Positions 17,517 to 27,127 are shown, counted from the stretch's first letter. The stretch: DNA of 64,000 nucleotides from Chryseobacterium sp. ERMR1:04 (GCF_001297705.1 NZ_LIRF01000008.1:744001-808000), one strand, 5' to 3'. A program made the numbers and translations. Notes: generated from the sequence alone by a model not told the origin.

Positions 17517-19379
17517 ATGATTTCAGAAATATATGATGTAATCGTAGTTGGTGCGGGTCACGCAGGATGTGAAGCAGCAGCAGCAGCAGCCAACTTAGGG
17601 TCGAAAACTTTGCTCGTTACAATGAACATGCAAACAATCGGACAAATGAGCTGTAACCCAGCAATGGGAGGTATTGCAAAGGGACAAATTGTAAGAGAGA
17701 TTGATGCAATGGGAGGATACTCCGGAATTATAGCAGACAAATCTGCGATACAATTCAAAATGCTAAACCTTTCAAAAGGTCCTGCGATGTGGTCTCCAAG
17801 AACACAAAACGACAGAATGCTTTTTGCAGAAGAATGGCGTTATGCATTAGAAAATACTCCAAATCTTGATTTCTTTCAGGATATGGTAAAGAGCTTAATT
17901 ATTGAAAATGATAGAGCCGTTGGAGTTGTAACTTCATTAGGAATTCAAATAAGATCCAAATCTGTAGTTCTTACAAATGGTACTTTCCTTAACGGATTGA
18001 TCCACGTTGGAGACAAACAATTAGGTGGTGGAAGAATGGGTGAACCAAGAGCATTTGGTATTACCGAACAACTCGTTTCTTTAGGTTTTGAATCTGGAAG
18101 AATGAAGACCGGTACTCCACCCCGCGTAGATGGAAGAAGCTTGGATTATTCTAAAATGGAAGAACAAAAGGGAGATGAAAATCCTCAAAAATTCAGCTAT
18201 CTTGATACTCCAAAATTAACAAAACAATTAAGCTGTCATATCGTTTATACCAACGAAGCGGTGCATGATATTTTACGTGAAGGTTTCGACAGAAGCCCAA
18301 TGTTCAATGGTACCATTCAAAGTTTAGGACCAAGATATTGTCCTAGTATTGAAGACAAGATTAATCGTTTTGCAGAAAGAACAAGACACCAGCTTTTCGT
18401 AGAACCGGAAGGATGGAAAACTGTAGAGATTTATGTAAACGGTTTCAGCTCTTCTCTTCCTGAAGACGTTCAGCTTAAAGCAATGAAACATATCCCAGGA
18501 TTTGAGAATGTAAAAGTATTCCGTCCGGGTTATGCTATCGAATATGACTACTTCCCTCCTACTCAATTAAAACATACCTTAGAAACAAAATTGATCGGTA
18601 ACTTATATTTTGCAGGTCAGATCAATGGAACAACAGGCTACGAAGAAGCTGCCGGACAAGGTTTAATTGCAGGGATAAACGCTCACAATAAAGTACACGA
18701 TAAAGAAGATTTTATACTTAACAGAGACGAAGCATATATCGGAGTTTTAATTGATGATTTAATTACGAAAGGTACAGAAGAGCCTTACAGAATGTTTACT
18801 TCTCGTGCAGAATACAGACTTCTTTTAAGACAAGATAATGCAGATATCAGATTAACTGAAAAGGCTTATAACTTAGGTTTAGCAAAAGAAGATAGACTGA
18901 AAAGAGTTCAGGAGAAAATCACTAAAAGTGAAGAACTTGAAGCCTTCTTACGAGAAACTTCTTTAAAGCCTGGAGTTATTAATCCTATTTTAGAGAGTAT
19001 AGAAAGTAATCCTGTAGACCAAGCTTACAGAGCTGCGCAGTTCCTTACAAGACCAAATATTACCCTAGAAAAGCTAGAAAATATTGAAGCTATTAAGCTA
19101 GTTACTTCTACTTACGATGATGAAGTAAGAGAACAAGCAGAAGTAAATATTAAATACAGAGGATATATTGAGAAAGAAAAAGAAAATGTAGCCAAACTGA
19201 ATCGTCTAGAAAACGTTAAGATTCCAGAAGATTTTGATTATTTAGCTATTACAAGCCTTTCTTCAGAAGCTAAACAGAAAATGACTAAGGTAAAGCCAAA
19301 AACTTTAGCACAAGCAGGCAGAATAAGCGGAGTATCTCCGGCCGATATTAATGTTTTAATGGTGTATCTAGGACGTTAA
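17517..19379 (+). CDS. mnmG: tRNA uridine-5-carboxymethylaminomethyl modification enzyme MnmG (GidA)
   Basis: FAD protein that, with MnmE, installs the cmnm5 group on wobble U34 of certain tRNAs. The 620-residue protein has the dinucleotide loop VIVVGAGHAG (8-17), GGGRMGEPRAFG, KTGTPPRVDGRSLDY, PRYCPSIEDKI and GQINGTTGYEEAAGQG, and a helical C-terminal MnmE/tRNA-binding domain. An upstream in-frame ATG exists, but those first 21 codons are created by the parS palindrome (reading MFHVKH..) and a Lys-rich run. The family starts just before the FAD loop, so the later ATG is preferred. The gene is framed by two parS sites. Confidence 0.95.
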   Translation: MISEIYDVIVVGAGHAGCEAAAAAANLGSKTLLVTMNMQTIGQMSCNPAMGGIAKGQIVREIDAMGGYSGIIADKSAIQFKMLNLSKGPAMWSPRTQNDRMLFAEEWRYALENTPNLDFFQDMVKSLIIENDRAVGVVTSLGIQIRSKSVVLTNGTFLNGLIHVGDKQLGGGRMGEPRAFGITEQLVSLGFESGRMKTGTPPRVDGRSLDYSKMEEQKGDENPQKFSYLDTPKLTKQLSCHIVYTNEAVHDILREGFDRSPMFNGTIQSLGPRYCPSIEDKINRFAERTRHQLFVEPEGWKTVEIYVNGFSSSLPEDVQLKAMKHIPGFENVKVFRPGYAIEYDYFPPTQLKHTLETKLIGNLYFAGQINGTTGYEEAAGQGLIAGINAHNKVHDKEDFILNRDEAYIGVLIDDLITKGTEEPYRMFTSRAEYRLLLRQDNADIRLTEKAYNLGLAKEDRLKRVQEKITKSEELEAFLRETSLKPGVINPILESIESNPVDQAYRAAQFLTRPNITLEKLENIEAIKLVTSTYDDEVREQAEVNIKYRGYIEKEKENVAKLNRLENVKIPEDFDYLAITSLSSEAKQKMTKVKPKTLAQAGRISGVSPADINVLMVYLGR

Positions 19380-19388
19380 ATTAAGAAA

Positions 19389-19404
19389 TGTTTCACGTGG
19401 AACA
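19389..19404. promoter_or_regulatory. parS: ParB-binding parS site, one-base variant
   Basis: TGTTTCACGTGGAACA; its reverse strand reads TGTTCCACGTGAAACA, the form best known from Bacillus subtilis. It lies ten bases after mnmG, so the gene is bracketed by two parS copies 1.9 kb apart. Confidence 0.85.
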
Positions 19405-19493
19405 TTTGTAAAATAAAAGAGAAAATTAAGATGTCTATGAGCTTACTATAGTTTATAAATATCTTAATTTTTAATATAAAAGAAGTCAATTAA

Positions 19494-20315
19494 ATGAAAA
19501 TTAAAGATCATTTTCTTTCTCAGGAAATATTTGAAATCAAAGAAACAGAAACAAAAGGAGTTTTTAAGACCTCCCCTATTCCATCGAATATTTCTACCTA
19601 TTATGAAAGTGAAGATTATATTTCCCATCACCAGGATTCAGGAAGTTTAAAAGAAAAACTATATAAATTCTTACAGTCTTTCAATCTTCAATATAAAAAA
19701 ACGATCCTTATTGACAGAATAAAGAAAGGTTCAAAAGTTCTGGATTATGGATGTGGAGCCGGAGAATTTGTAAAATATATAGAAAATGATTTTGAAACCT
19801 TAGGTTTCGAACCTGATGCTGATGCAAGAAAAGCTGCAAAAAGTAAAATTGAAAAAGCAAAAATAATAGATAATTTAAACACCATTGAAGATGGAAGTTT
19901 AGATGCAATTACTTTATGGCATGTTTTCGAGCACGTAGAAAATCAAGATGAGATGCTTCAGATTTTTCATTCAAAATTAAAAGAAAAAGGATTATTAATT
20001 ATTGCAGTTCCCAATCCTACATCATACGATGCAAAACATTATAAAGAATATTGGGCAGCATATGATGTACCAAGACACATCTATCATTTTTCAAAAACCG
20101 GAATGGAAAATTTAATTTCTAAGAAACCCAACTGGAAAATGAGAAAAATCAAACCTTTGGTTCTTGACTCTTATTACATCTCTATGTTAAGCGAAAAATA
20201 CAAGAAATCACCTCTTTTTTGGCTTAAAGCAACGATCTACGGAACGATTTCTAACGTAAAAGCCCTTTTTTCTAATGAATTTTCGAGTTTGATATACATT
20301 ATCGAAAAAAAGTAG
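19494..20315 (+). CDS. class I SAM-dependent methyltransferase
   Basis: A 273-residue Rossmann-fold methyltransferase of the Methyltransf_23/11 type. The SAM loop is KVLDYGCGAGEF (about 81-92), motif II is an acidic residue in GFEPD, and motif IV/V is ITLWHVFEHVEN with LLIIAVPNPTSYD after it. The late sequence DVPRHIYHFSK is shared with methyltransferases encoded near glycan genes, including those acting on small molecules or ubiquinone-like substrates, so the substrate cannot be named. It follows parS site 2 by 90 bases and ends in front of a long AT-rich non-coding stretch. Confidence 0.85.
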   Translation: MKIKDHFLSQEIFEIKETETKGVFKTSPIPSNISTYYESEDYISHHQDSGSLKEKLYKFLQSFNLQYKKTILIDRIKKGSKVLDYGCGAGEFVKYIENDFETLGFEPDADARKAAKSKIEKAKIIDNLNTIEDGSLDAITLWHVFEHVENQDEMLQIFHSKLKEKGLLIIAVPNPTSYDAKHYKEYWAAYDVPRHIYHFSKTGMENLISKKPNWKMRKIKPLVLDSYYISMLSEKYKKSPLFWLKATIYGTISNVKALFSNEFSSLIYIIEKK

Positions 20316-20375
20316 AAAATCGATTTTTAAGCTATTTATAGAGGTCAATTTTCATCATTTCCCCTAAAAAAATAC

Positions 20376-20400
20376 AAACTCGAGGCAATACCTTGAGTTT
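20376..20400 (+). terminator. hairpin terminator after the methyltransferase
   Basis: AAACTCGAGG and CCTTGAGTTT pair with one G-U over a 5-nt loop and are followed by a T run. Confidence 0.8.
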
Positions 20401-20921
20401 TTTTATTGTATAAGACTACTCCCCTACCCTATACTTTTACATCGATATTTTTTTTTGAATCGATAATTTATAAAAAAGAACATTTTACCACTGAAAATGT
20501 TAGCAACATGTTAGTAAGCCGTATTTATATTCATAAAAAAGAAAAATCCCTACAATTACTTAATTCAAAAAAAGAAATCTTAAAATTTATAAAATGGAAT
20601 TTTTAAGAGATACACCCTTACCGTTACATTTGGATTTAGATACATGCATGTGAAAATTTTAAAATCTGAAATTTAAATCCAATTCTGAAATTCGTATTCC
20701 AAGATTATTCAAAATTTTTATTTTAGAGTTTAAAGAGAAAACTTGAAGAGATAGAAATTTTATACTATAAGTAAAAATCTCATGCAAGCAAATATATTGA
20801 GGAAAATATATTTTGTACAATTTTAAAAATTAATTACAAAAAAATATTTATCAGATTTTTTAATTAAAAAAAGATAAGCTGAAAATAATTGATAAATTAT
20901 CTAGACATCAAAAAAAATAAA

Positions 20922-20949
20922 AAGTCCACTGAAAAAAATCAGCGGACTT
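20922..20949 (-). terminator. hairpin terminator of pgk
   Basis: AAGTCCACTGA and TCAGCGGACTT pair (one wobble) around an A-rich loop just beyond the pgk stop; the A tract on this strand is a T tract for the pgk transcript. Confidence 0.8.
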
Positions 20950-20972
20950 AAAATTTATAAAAATTTATTTTT

Positions 20973-22163
20973 CTATTTGTTGATAGCAGCAACACCCGGA
21001 AGTTCCAAACCTTCCAAGCTTTCTAACATTGCTCCACCTCCGGTAGAAACATAACTTACTTTATCTGCATAACCAAATTGTTTTACAAAAGCAACACTGT
21101 CTCCTCCTCCCACTAAAGAGAAAGCTCCAAGTTTTGTTGCTTCAGCAATACTTTCTCCAAGAGCTACTGTTCCCGCAGAAAAGTTTGACATTTCAAAAAC
21201 TCCAATCGGTCCGTTCCATAAAATTGTTCTTGAATTTAAAAGAACATCATTGAACTGGTCTCTAGATTTTGGTCCAGCATCCAATCCCATCCATCCTTCA
21301 GGAATTGCATAAATATCTACTTCTTTTCTTTCTGCATCATTACTGAAACTTTCAGCGATGATCGTATCAGAAGGAAGATATACTTTTACATTATGTTCTT
21401 TTGCTTTTCCTAAAATTTCTAACGCTAAAGGTAATTTATCTTCTTCAACCAATGAAGTTCCTATTTTACCTCCAAGAGCTTTAATAAAAGTGAACGCCAT
21501 ACCACCACCAATAATTAAATTATCAACTGCCGGAAGTATGTTTTCTATAATGGTAATTTTAGTTGAAACCTTAGATCCACCTAATATGGCAGTAACAGGT
21601 CTCTCACCACTTTTCAATACTTTATCAATGGCTTTTAGTTCATTAGCCATCAATAAACCGAAAAATTTAGTTGAAGTAAAATAATTAGCAATAACTGCTG
21701 TGGAAGCATGAGCTCTGTGAGCAGTACCAAATGCATCATTTACATAAGCATCTCCTAATTTAGACAGCTGCTCAGCGAATCCTTCATCTCCTTTTTCTTC
21801 TTCATTATGAAAACGTAGGTTCTCTAATAATAAAATCTCTCCAGGCTGAAGCTCAGCAGCGGCTTTTTCAGCCTTCTCTCCTATTGATTCATCAACAAAC
21901 TTAACTTGCTGCCCTAATACGCTAGAAACTTCTCCTAGAATGTTTTTCAGGGAGAATTCATTCTTCACTTCTCCTTTAGGTCTTCCAAGGTGCGTCATTA
22001 AGATTACAGAACCACCGTCATTAAGAATTTTTTCTACAGTAGGCTTCACGGCTGCGATTCTCGTATTATCGGTAACGTTAAGCTGATCATCCTGCGGAAC
22101 ATTGAAATCAACTCTTACCAGAGCCTTCTTATCTTTAAAATTGAAATCATTGATTGTCTTCAT
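20973..22163 (-). CDS. pgk: phosphoglycerate kinase
   Basis: Transfers phosphate between 1,3-bisphosphoglycerate and ADP in glycolysis. The 396-residue protein carries RVDFNVPQ, THLGRPKGE, LLENLRFHNEEEKGDE, GGSKVSTK, GGGMAFTF, ILWNGPIGVFE and the nucleotide loop VGGGDSVAFV. The start is set at MKTINDFNFKDKKALVRVDF, because the preceding 22 in-frame codons have no family match. The 555-base gap upstream, shared divergently with rpiB, holds the DnaA-box cluster. Confidence 0.97.
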   Translation of the reverse strand: MKTINDFNFKDKKALVRVDFNVPQDDQLNVTDNTRIAAVKPTVEKILNDGGSVILMTHLGRPKGEVKNEFSLKNILGEVSSVLGQQVKFVDESIGEKAEKAAAELQPGEILLLENLRFHNEEEKGDEGFAEQLSKLGDAYVNDAFGTAHRAHASTAVIANYFTSTKFFGLLMANELKAIDKVLKSGERPVTAILGGSKVSTKITIIENILPAVDNLIIGGGMAFTFIKALGGKIGTSLVEEDKLPLALEILGKAKEHNVKVYLPSDTIIAESFSNDAERKEVDIYAIPEGWMGLDAGPKSRDQFNDVLLNSRTILWNGPIGVFEMSNFSAGTVALGESIAEATKLGAFSLVGGGDSVAFVKQFGYADKVSYVSTGGGAMLESLEGLELPGVAAINK

Positions 22164-22718
22164 AAATTTCTTTTGATTTTTCGTTTCACAAATGTAAGAG
22201 TTTAAAATTTTTGAACACCTTCCCCCCAATAAAATTTTTCAAAAAGTTTTCAGGACACTCATTCATTCTATCAACATTATTTTCTCTTTTATAAAAAAGA
22301 ATAAATGATAGTTGTTGTTGAGTGTTGTTAGTTTAGGGGATAAGTTTTTTGGTAATAATTGATAACATTTAATTTGTACTCAACTCACATTTTACTGACA
22401 TTATAAGCCTCTGAAAATGTATCTACTACCAGTGTTATCAACAATTGTGAATAACTTTCCCACAATAGTAATTCTTAATAACTGCATTATGGAAAAGATG
22501 CCGAATTCTCTGTGGAAAGTTTTTGAAAATAAATGTTAAAATTTTTGGAGAGCGTTTCTATTACAAATTATTTTAATGTTACGAAACATTTATTTTGTCA
22601 TTGTTATTAACACTTACTAACAAGGATACTCACAATAAACTGGCAAAAATTTAAGACTTATCCACATTATACTTACATTTGTGTGGATATAAATCTAAAA
22701 AGGCTTAATACAAGAATT
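22164..22718. other. candidate replication origin region: DnaA-box-like cluster
   Basis: A 555-base AT-rich gap between divergent pgk and rpiB. It contains a perfect TTATCCACA (22658-22666), TTATTCACA on the minus strand (22446-22454), one-mismatch copies TTATCAACA (22435-22443), TTATTAACA (22604-22612) and minus-strand ATATCCACA (22682-22690), and two weaker ones. It lies 3-5 kb from the two parS sites. It could be oriC, or a DnaA-regulated promoter for rpiB; the dnaA gene itself is not in view. Confidence 0.5.
22674..22681 (+). promoter_or_regulatory. -7 promoter element for rpiB
   Basis: TACATTTG matches TAnnTTTG and lies between an inverted pair of DnaA-box-like sequences (TATCCACA ... 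TGTGGATA), 37 bases before the ATG, so DnaA-type binding could interfere with this promoter. Confidence 0.55.
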
Positions 22719-23153
22719 ATGAAAAGAAAAATCGCTATTGCCGCAGACCATGCAGGTTTCGAGTATAAGGAGATTGTTAAGAACTATTTATCAGAAAGCT
22801 TTGAAGTTCAGGATTTTGGAACGTTCTCCACAGACAGTGTGGATTATCCGGACTTTGTACACCCCGCAGCAACCTCTGTGGAGAATGGAGAGAACGAATT
22901 AGGAATTTTGATCTGCGGAAGCGGAAATGGAGTTCAGATCACTGCTAACAAACATCAGCAGATTCGTTGTGCTCTTTGCTGGATGCCTGAGATTGCACAG
23001 CTGGCAAGACAGCATAATGATGCGAATATGATCTCAATTCCTGCAAGATTCATTGCAAAAGAAGTAGCTATAGAAATTGTAAATAAATTTCTTTCTACAG
23101 ACTTTGAAGGAGGTAGACATCAAAACAGAGTTGACAAAATTGCATTCTGTTAA
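22719..23153 (+). CDS. rpiB: ribose-5-phosphate isomerase B
   Basis: Interconverts ribose 5-phosphate and ribulose 5-phosphate in the non-oxidative pentose phosphate pathway. The 144-residue RpiB/LacAB-type protein has IAADHAGFEYKE near the N terminus, the catalytic Cys region LICGSGNGVQITANK, and RQHNDANMISIPARF followed by FEGGRHQNRVDKI. The start is at MKRKIAIAADHAG; an earlier in-frame ATG would overlap the promoter element. A strong terminator follows. Confidence 0.95.
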   Translation: MKRKIAIAADHAGFEYKEIVKNYLSESFEVQDFGTFSTDSVDYPDFVHPAATSVENGENELGILICGSGNGVQITANKHQQIRCALCWMPEIAQLARQHNDANMISIPARFIAKEVAIEIVNKFLSTDFEGGRHQNRVDKIAFC

Positions 23154-23160
23154 TAATAAT

Positions 23161-23194
23161 ATAAAGGCTTGCAAATCAAACTGCAAGCCTTTAT
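23161..23194 (+). terminator. hairpin terminator after rpiB
   Basis: ATAAAGGCTTGCA and TGCAAGCCTTTAT form a perfect 13-bp stem with an 8-nt loop directly after the stop. Confidence 0.85.
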
Positions 23195-23207
23195 ATTATT
23201 AATATTG

Positions 23208-23215
23208 TATCTTTG
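23208..23215 (+). promoter_or_regulatory. possible -7 element upstream of the TSP3 protein
   Basis: TATCTTTG matches TAnnTTTG but would give a leader of about 180 bases before the next gene; no other better element is seen in this gap. Confidence 0.35.
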
Positions 23216-23400
23216 CGACATCCAATAGAATTTACCTGTCTATTATTTTCATTAACCTTTTTAATATTTAAAAGATATTTATAAGAGGTTTTCTCTACTC
23301 TTCTCCATATTTGTAGTATTTTTATAAAACTAAATTTATCGTTGTAACAGATTTGGAAGCAAAATTGATACTATAGATTAAACAAAGAATTAATAATTTC

Positions 23401-24411
23401 ATGAAAAGAAAAGCATCACTGATTCTGTTTTTTGTATTGAGTTGTTTCCATGCCCAGGAAATACTAGATAAGGATGCTTTAAAAAAATGTAAGAAAGAAT
23501 TCAATAAAAAGATTTGTATTTCTGACGAAGATAAAGACGGAATATTATTTTACTTAGACCAATGTCCAAAGGAAATAGGTACAGTAGAAAACAAAGGTTG
23601 CCCATGGCCGGATTCGGATGACGATGGAATTTTCGATAAAGATGATATCTGCCCTACGATTTCCGGACCTATTGAAAATAATGGATGTCCGTGGGCGGAT
23701 ACAGATGGTGACGGAATTTTAGATAAAGATGATGCTTGTCCTACGGTACCCGGAATTGCAGAAAATGATGGTTGCCCTGTTCTTATTAAAGGAATAAGTT
23801 TACATCAATTTACAAAAGATGAATTGGATAAAATTAAATTTGATTTTCTTGATAATAATAAAAATGTAAATTATCATTCATTAGCAGATTATATTTTTAA
23901 TAAAATAGAAAGAAAAAACCTTAGAAATAAAGTAATTTATCTTAATCTTATACACCTATTAGAACAAGGTTGTAATAGTGACCTTAAGGATTATTCAGAT
24001 AGAAATGTAATAAATGCTTTAAAGTTTAAATATTTTTGGGATAAAAGAAATTTTAAAAAATTTGTGAATATTTTTCCTGATAAGATTATAGTACCTCTTC
24101 CCTATGATTTAAATAAAGAATATTCTAAAGCATACAGACTGACAGGAGGAACAGATTATAATGGAATCCCCAAGTCTAAGATAAAAAGTTATGATGCTTA
24201 TAATGCAAAAGGTAAATTCATGACAGAACAGGAAATCAAAAAAACTAAATTTTATGATTTTGAAAGAGTCTTGTACAGCGAAATAGTAACGATAGATTTT
24301 GAATTAAAGAAAAACAAAGTAAAATTCTCATTAGGAAGAGAAGATTTTTATACAGAATATATAAATTCTAAATATATAGAAATCTCAGAATCTGATTATT
24401 TGAGAGATTAA
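23401..24411 (+). CDS. thrombospondin type 3 repeat protein
   Basis: A 336-residue secreted protein: signal peptide (MKRKASLILFFVLSCFHAQ), then three calcium-binding thrombospondin type 3 repeats at about 43-125 (DEDKDGI, DSDDDGIFDKDD, DTDGDGILDKDD, each ending in a CP.. GCP pair). In Bacteroidetes such repeats usually lead into an OmpA peptidoglycan-binding domain. Here the C-terminal 200 residues are Lys/Tyr-rich and show no OmpA motif, and no family was recognised. An envelope location is expected; the role is unknown. It is followed by rnr after 14 bases. Confidence 0.8.
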   Translation: MKRKASLILFFVLSCFHAQEILDKDALKKCKKEFNKKICISDEDKDGILFYLDQCPKEIGTVENKGCPWPDSDDDGIFDKDDICPTISGPIENNGCPWADTDGDGILDKDDACPTVPGIAENDGCPVLIKGISLHQFTKDELDKIKFDFLDNNKNVNYHSLADYIFNKIERKNLRNKVIYLNLIHLLEQGCNSDLKDYSDRNVINALKFKYFWDKRNFKKFVNIFPDKIIVPLPYDLNKEYSKAYRLTGGTDYNGIPKSKIKSYDAYNAKGKFMTEQEIKKTKFYDFERVLYSEIVTIDFELKKNKVKFSLGREDFYTEYINSKYIEISESDYLRD

Positions 24412-24425
24412 TAAAAAATAAAATA

Positions 24426-26579
24426 ATGCCAAAAAAAAGAAAATATATAAGCCAAAAAAACGATCATAAACTCATGGAAATCGGAAGATTGATCCTGCGT
24501 TTTATGAATGAAAATTCATCAAAGATCTATAATTATAAACAGATCTCGGATGGAATAGATCATAAAAATCCAAGACAAAGAGAACTTGTGATTCAGGCTT
24601 TGCATAAACTTCAGGCTTCTGAAAAAATTAAAGAAACTGAAAAAGGGAAATATATCATAAATCTAAACATTGCAGGAACCTTAACAGGAACCATAGATTT
24701 TAACCAATCTGGAAATGCCTATGTAAAGGTGGAAAGTCTGGAAGATGATGTCTTCATTCATTCAAAAAATGTGAAAGATGCATTGCAAGGTGATAAGGTT
24801 TTAATCGTTACCTATACTTATAAAGGAAAGAAACTGGAAGGTTCTGTATTGGAAGTTTTGGAAAGAACCAGAACCGAATTTGTAGGAACTTTACAGGTAG
24901 TTACTCATAAAGATTTCGGATTTGTTGTTTGTGATAAAAAGACGATTAATACAGATATCTTTATTCCAAGAGGGAAATTTGGAGGTGCTAATGATGGTGA
25001 CAAAGTTGTTGTAAAAATGACTGAATGGAGACCCGGAGATAAAAACCCTGAAGGGGAAATTATCAAAGTTCTAGGGGCTCCTGGGGAACATGAGACCGAG
25101 ATTCACTCTATTCTTGCTGAATATGGGTTGCCTTATCAATTCCCTGAGGATGTGGAAGCAGATGCCGATAAAATCGACAGAAGAATTACAGAAGAAGAAG
25201 TTGCGAAGCGTTGGGATATGCGAGGGATCACAACCTTTACTATTGACCCGAAAGACGCAAAAGATTTTGATGATGCCCTATCCATAAGAAAATTGGATAA
25301 CGGAAATTGGGAAATTGGAGTTCACATTGCGGACGTTTCTCATTACGTAATTCCTGGAACTATTTTAGATGATGAAGCCTATCAAAGGGCTACATCGGTA
25401 TATTTAGTTGACCGTGTTGTTCCAATGTTACCGGAAGTCTTAAGTAACGACGTTTGTTCACTTCGTCCGAATGAAGATAAGTTTACTTTTTCAGCAGTTT
25501 TTGAATTAAATGATAATGCAGAAATTAAGAAACAGTGGTTTGGAAGAACAGTAATTCATTCCGACAGAAGATTCAGTTACGAAGAAGCGCAGGAAAGAAT
25601 TGAAAATAAAGAAGGAGATTATACAGAAGAAATCTTAGTTCTTGATAATTTAGCAAAAATCATGCGTGCCGAGCGTATAAGACAAGGGGCCATTACGTTT
25701 GACAGAAGCGAAGTAAGATTTAATCTTGATGAAAATAATCAGCCAATTGGGGTTTACTTTAAAGTAAGCAAAGATTCAAATCACCTGATTGAAGAATTCA
25801 TGCTTTTAGCCAATAAAAAAGTTTCAGAATTCGTGTCATTAACTAAAAATGGATCTCCTTCTAATAATACATTTATTTATAGAGTTCACGACGATCCGGA
25901 TCCGGCAAAATTAGAAGCTTTAAGAGATTTTGTTTCTACTTTCGGGTATAAAATGGACTTGGCTAATACCAAAAAAGTAGCGGAATCTTTAAACCGATTA
26001 CTAAGTGATGTAAAAGGAAAAGGCGAAGAAAATATGGTGGAAACATTAGCGATGCGAAGTATGAGTAAAGCAGTTTATTCTACAGAACCTATCGGTCACT
26101 ATGGATTAGGGTTCGACTATTATTCTCACTTCACCTCTCCTATTCGTCGTTACCCGGATTTAATTGCTCACCGTCTTCTTCAACATTATTTGGATGGTGG
26201 AAAATCTACCAGCAGAGAAGAAGTTGAAGAGAAAGCAAAATATTGTAGTTCAAGAGAAAGATTAGCAGCCGATGCTGAAAGAGATTCAATCAAATTCATG
26301 CAAGTAAAATTCATGGAGAAACATTTGGGCGAAACTTTCGGAGGTGTTATTTCTGGAGTTGCAGAATTCGGTTTCTGGGTTGAGATTCCTGAAAACGGAG
26401 CTGAAGGATTAATCAAGTTGAGAGACCTTATGGATGACTCTTATAGCTATGATAAATCTACCCATGCGGTGTATGGTTCAAGAACAGGAAAAAGATACCA
26501 ATTAGGGGATCAGGTTCAGATAAAAGTGGTTAAAGCTAATTTAATTCAAAAGCAACTGGACTTTAAGATTGTTGATTAG
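24426..26579 (+). CDS. rnr: ribonuclease R
   Basis: Processive 3'-5' exoribonuclease that degrades structured RNA. The 717-residue RNB-family protein has an N-terminal winged-helix-like region (residues 1-80), two cold-shock domains (GTIDFNQSGNAYVKV; TLQVVTHKDFGFVV) and the RNB catalytic core with DPKDAKDFDDALSI, the acidic metal cluster. YYSHFTSPIRRYPDLIAHR and a C-terminal S1 domain (GVISGVAEFGFWVEI) complete it. It could be called VacB; the length and domain order fit RNase R rather than RNase II. Confidence 0.96.
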   Translation: MPKKRKYISQKNDHKLMEIGRLILRFMNENSSKIYNYKQISDGIDHKNPRQRELVIQALHKLQASEKIKETEKGKYIINLNIAGTLTGTIDFNQSGNAYVKVESLEDDVFIHSKNVKDALQGDKVLIVTYTYKGKKLEGSVLEVLERTRTEFVGTLQVVTHKDFGFVVCDKKTINTDIFIPRGKFGGANDGDKVVVKMTEWRPGDKNPEGEIIKVLGAPGEHETEIHSILAEYGLPYQFPEDVEADADKIDRRITEEEVAKRWDMRGITTFTIDPKDAKDFDDALSIRKLDNGNWEIGVHIADVSHYVIPGTILDDEAYQRATSVYLVDRVVPMLPEVLSNDVCSLRPNEDKFTFSAVFELNDNAEIKKQWFGRTVIHSDRRFSYEEAQERIENKEGDYTEEILVLDNLAKIMRAERIRQGAITFDRSEVRFNLDENNQPIGVYFKVSKDSNHLIEEFMLLANKKVSEFVSLTKNGSPSNNTFIYRVHDDPDPAKLEALRDFVSTFGYKMDLANTKKVAESLNRLLSDVKGKGEENMVETLAMRSMSKAVYSTEPIGHYGLGFDYYSHFTSPIRRYPDLIAHRLLQHYLDGGKSTSREEVEEKAKYCSSRERLAADAERDSIKFMQVKFMEKHLGETFGGVISGVAEFGFWVEIPENGAEGLIKLRDLMDDSYSYDKSTHAVYGSRTGKRYQLGDQVQIKVVKANLIQKQLDFKIVD

Positions 26580-26581
26580 TC

Positions 26582-27094
26582 ATGACTAAAATAGATAAAT
26601 ATATCATTTTTAGTATCCTTAACTTTATCCTACTTGTTACAGTTATTTTTGATACTGTTATTAATTTTTATGGGTTTGTAGCGGTTATCATTATACTTTG
26701 TATTATAAGTAATATTCTAATTAATAGAAATGTCATAAGAATAGGAAGCTTAGGAAAAAAATATTTTTTTTGTGTTACTTTTCCAATGATTATTAATGCT
26801 TTTTTTCTCATAAATTATGTAACAGGGATGAACCCAACTAAGGAAACTTACTGTTATAAAAATAAGATTGCTGAAGTTGGAAGTAGATATAAACATGAAA
26901 AAGGAAAAACCACCTATATTTATCTAAGTGGAAATGCTTATGAATATTCATATATGACGAGAAGTTTTTTTATTGACTATAAAAGGATGCTATTTAAAAA
27001 CCAAATTATATATACTTTTGAAAGAGGAATTTTTGGATTAAAAATTAGAAAAGATTATCAATTTATTTATAATGAAAATTGTTTGGACAAGTAA
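26582..27094 (+). CDS. membrane protein of unknown function
   Basis: A 170-residue protein starting two bases after the rnr stop, so probably cotranscribed. It has three hydrophobic segments (about 7-28, 31-50, 62-85), then a soluble C-terminal part of about 85 residues rich in Tyr and Lys. No family was recognised. Very low GC and a strong terminator just after it mark the end of the rnr transcript. Confidence 0.6.
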   Translation: MTKIDKYIIFSILNFILLVTVIFDTVINFYGFVAVIIILCIISNILINRNVIRIGSLGKKYFFCVTFPMIINAFFLINYVTGMNPTKETYCYKNKIAEVGSRYKHEKGKTTYIYLSGNAYEYSYMTRSFFIDYKRMLFKNQIIYTFERGIFGLKIRKDYQFIYNENCLDK

Positions 27095-27127
27095 AATTGA
27101 CTAAATACTCATCACAATATACCAATG

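Larger units (their letters stand above)
20316..20972. other. AT-rich non-coding stretch between methyltransferase and pgk
   Basis: About 650 bases without a credible gene. It begins with a terminator hairpin and ends with the pgk terminator; between them it is very AT-rich, with no repeat or conserved motif that I can recognise. A 66-codon reading frame inside looks like translated AT-rich DNA. Confidence 0.5.

Noticed and set aside
20406..20606. A 66-codon reading frame in the gap before pgk
   Set aside because: Composition is that of the surrounding AT-rich DNA; no signal, motif or start context supports a gene.
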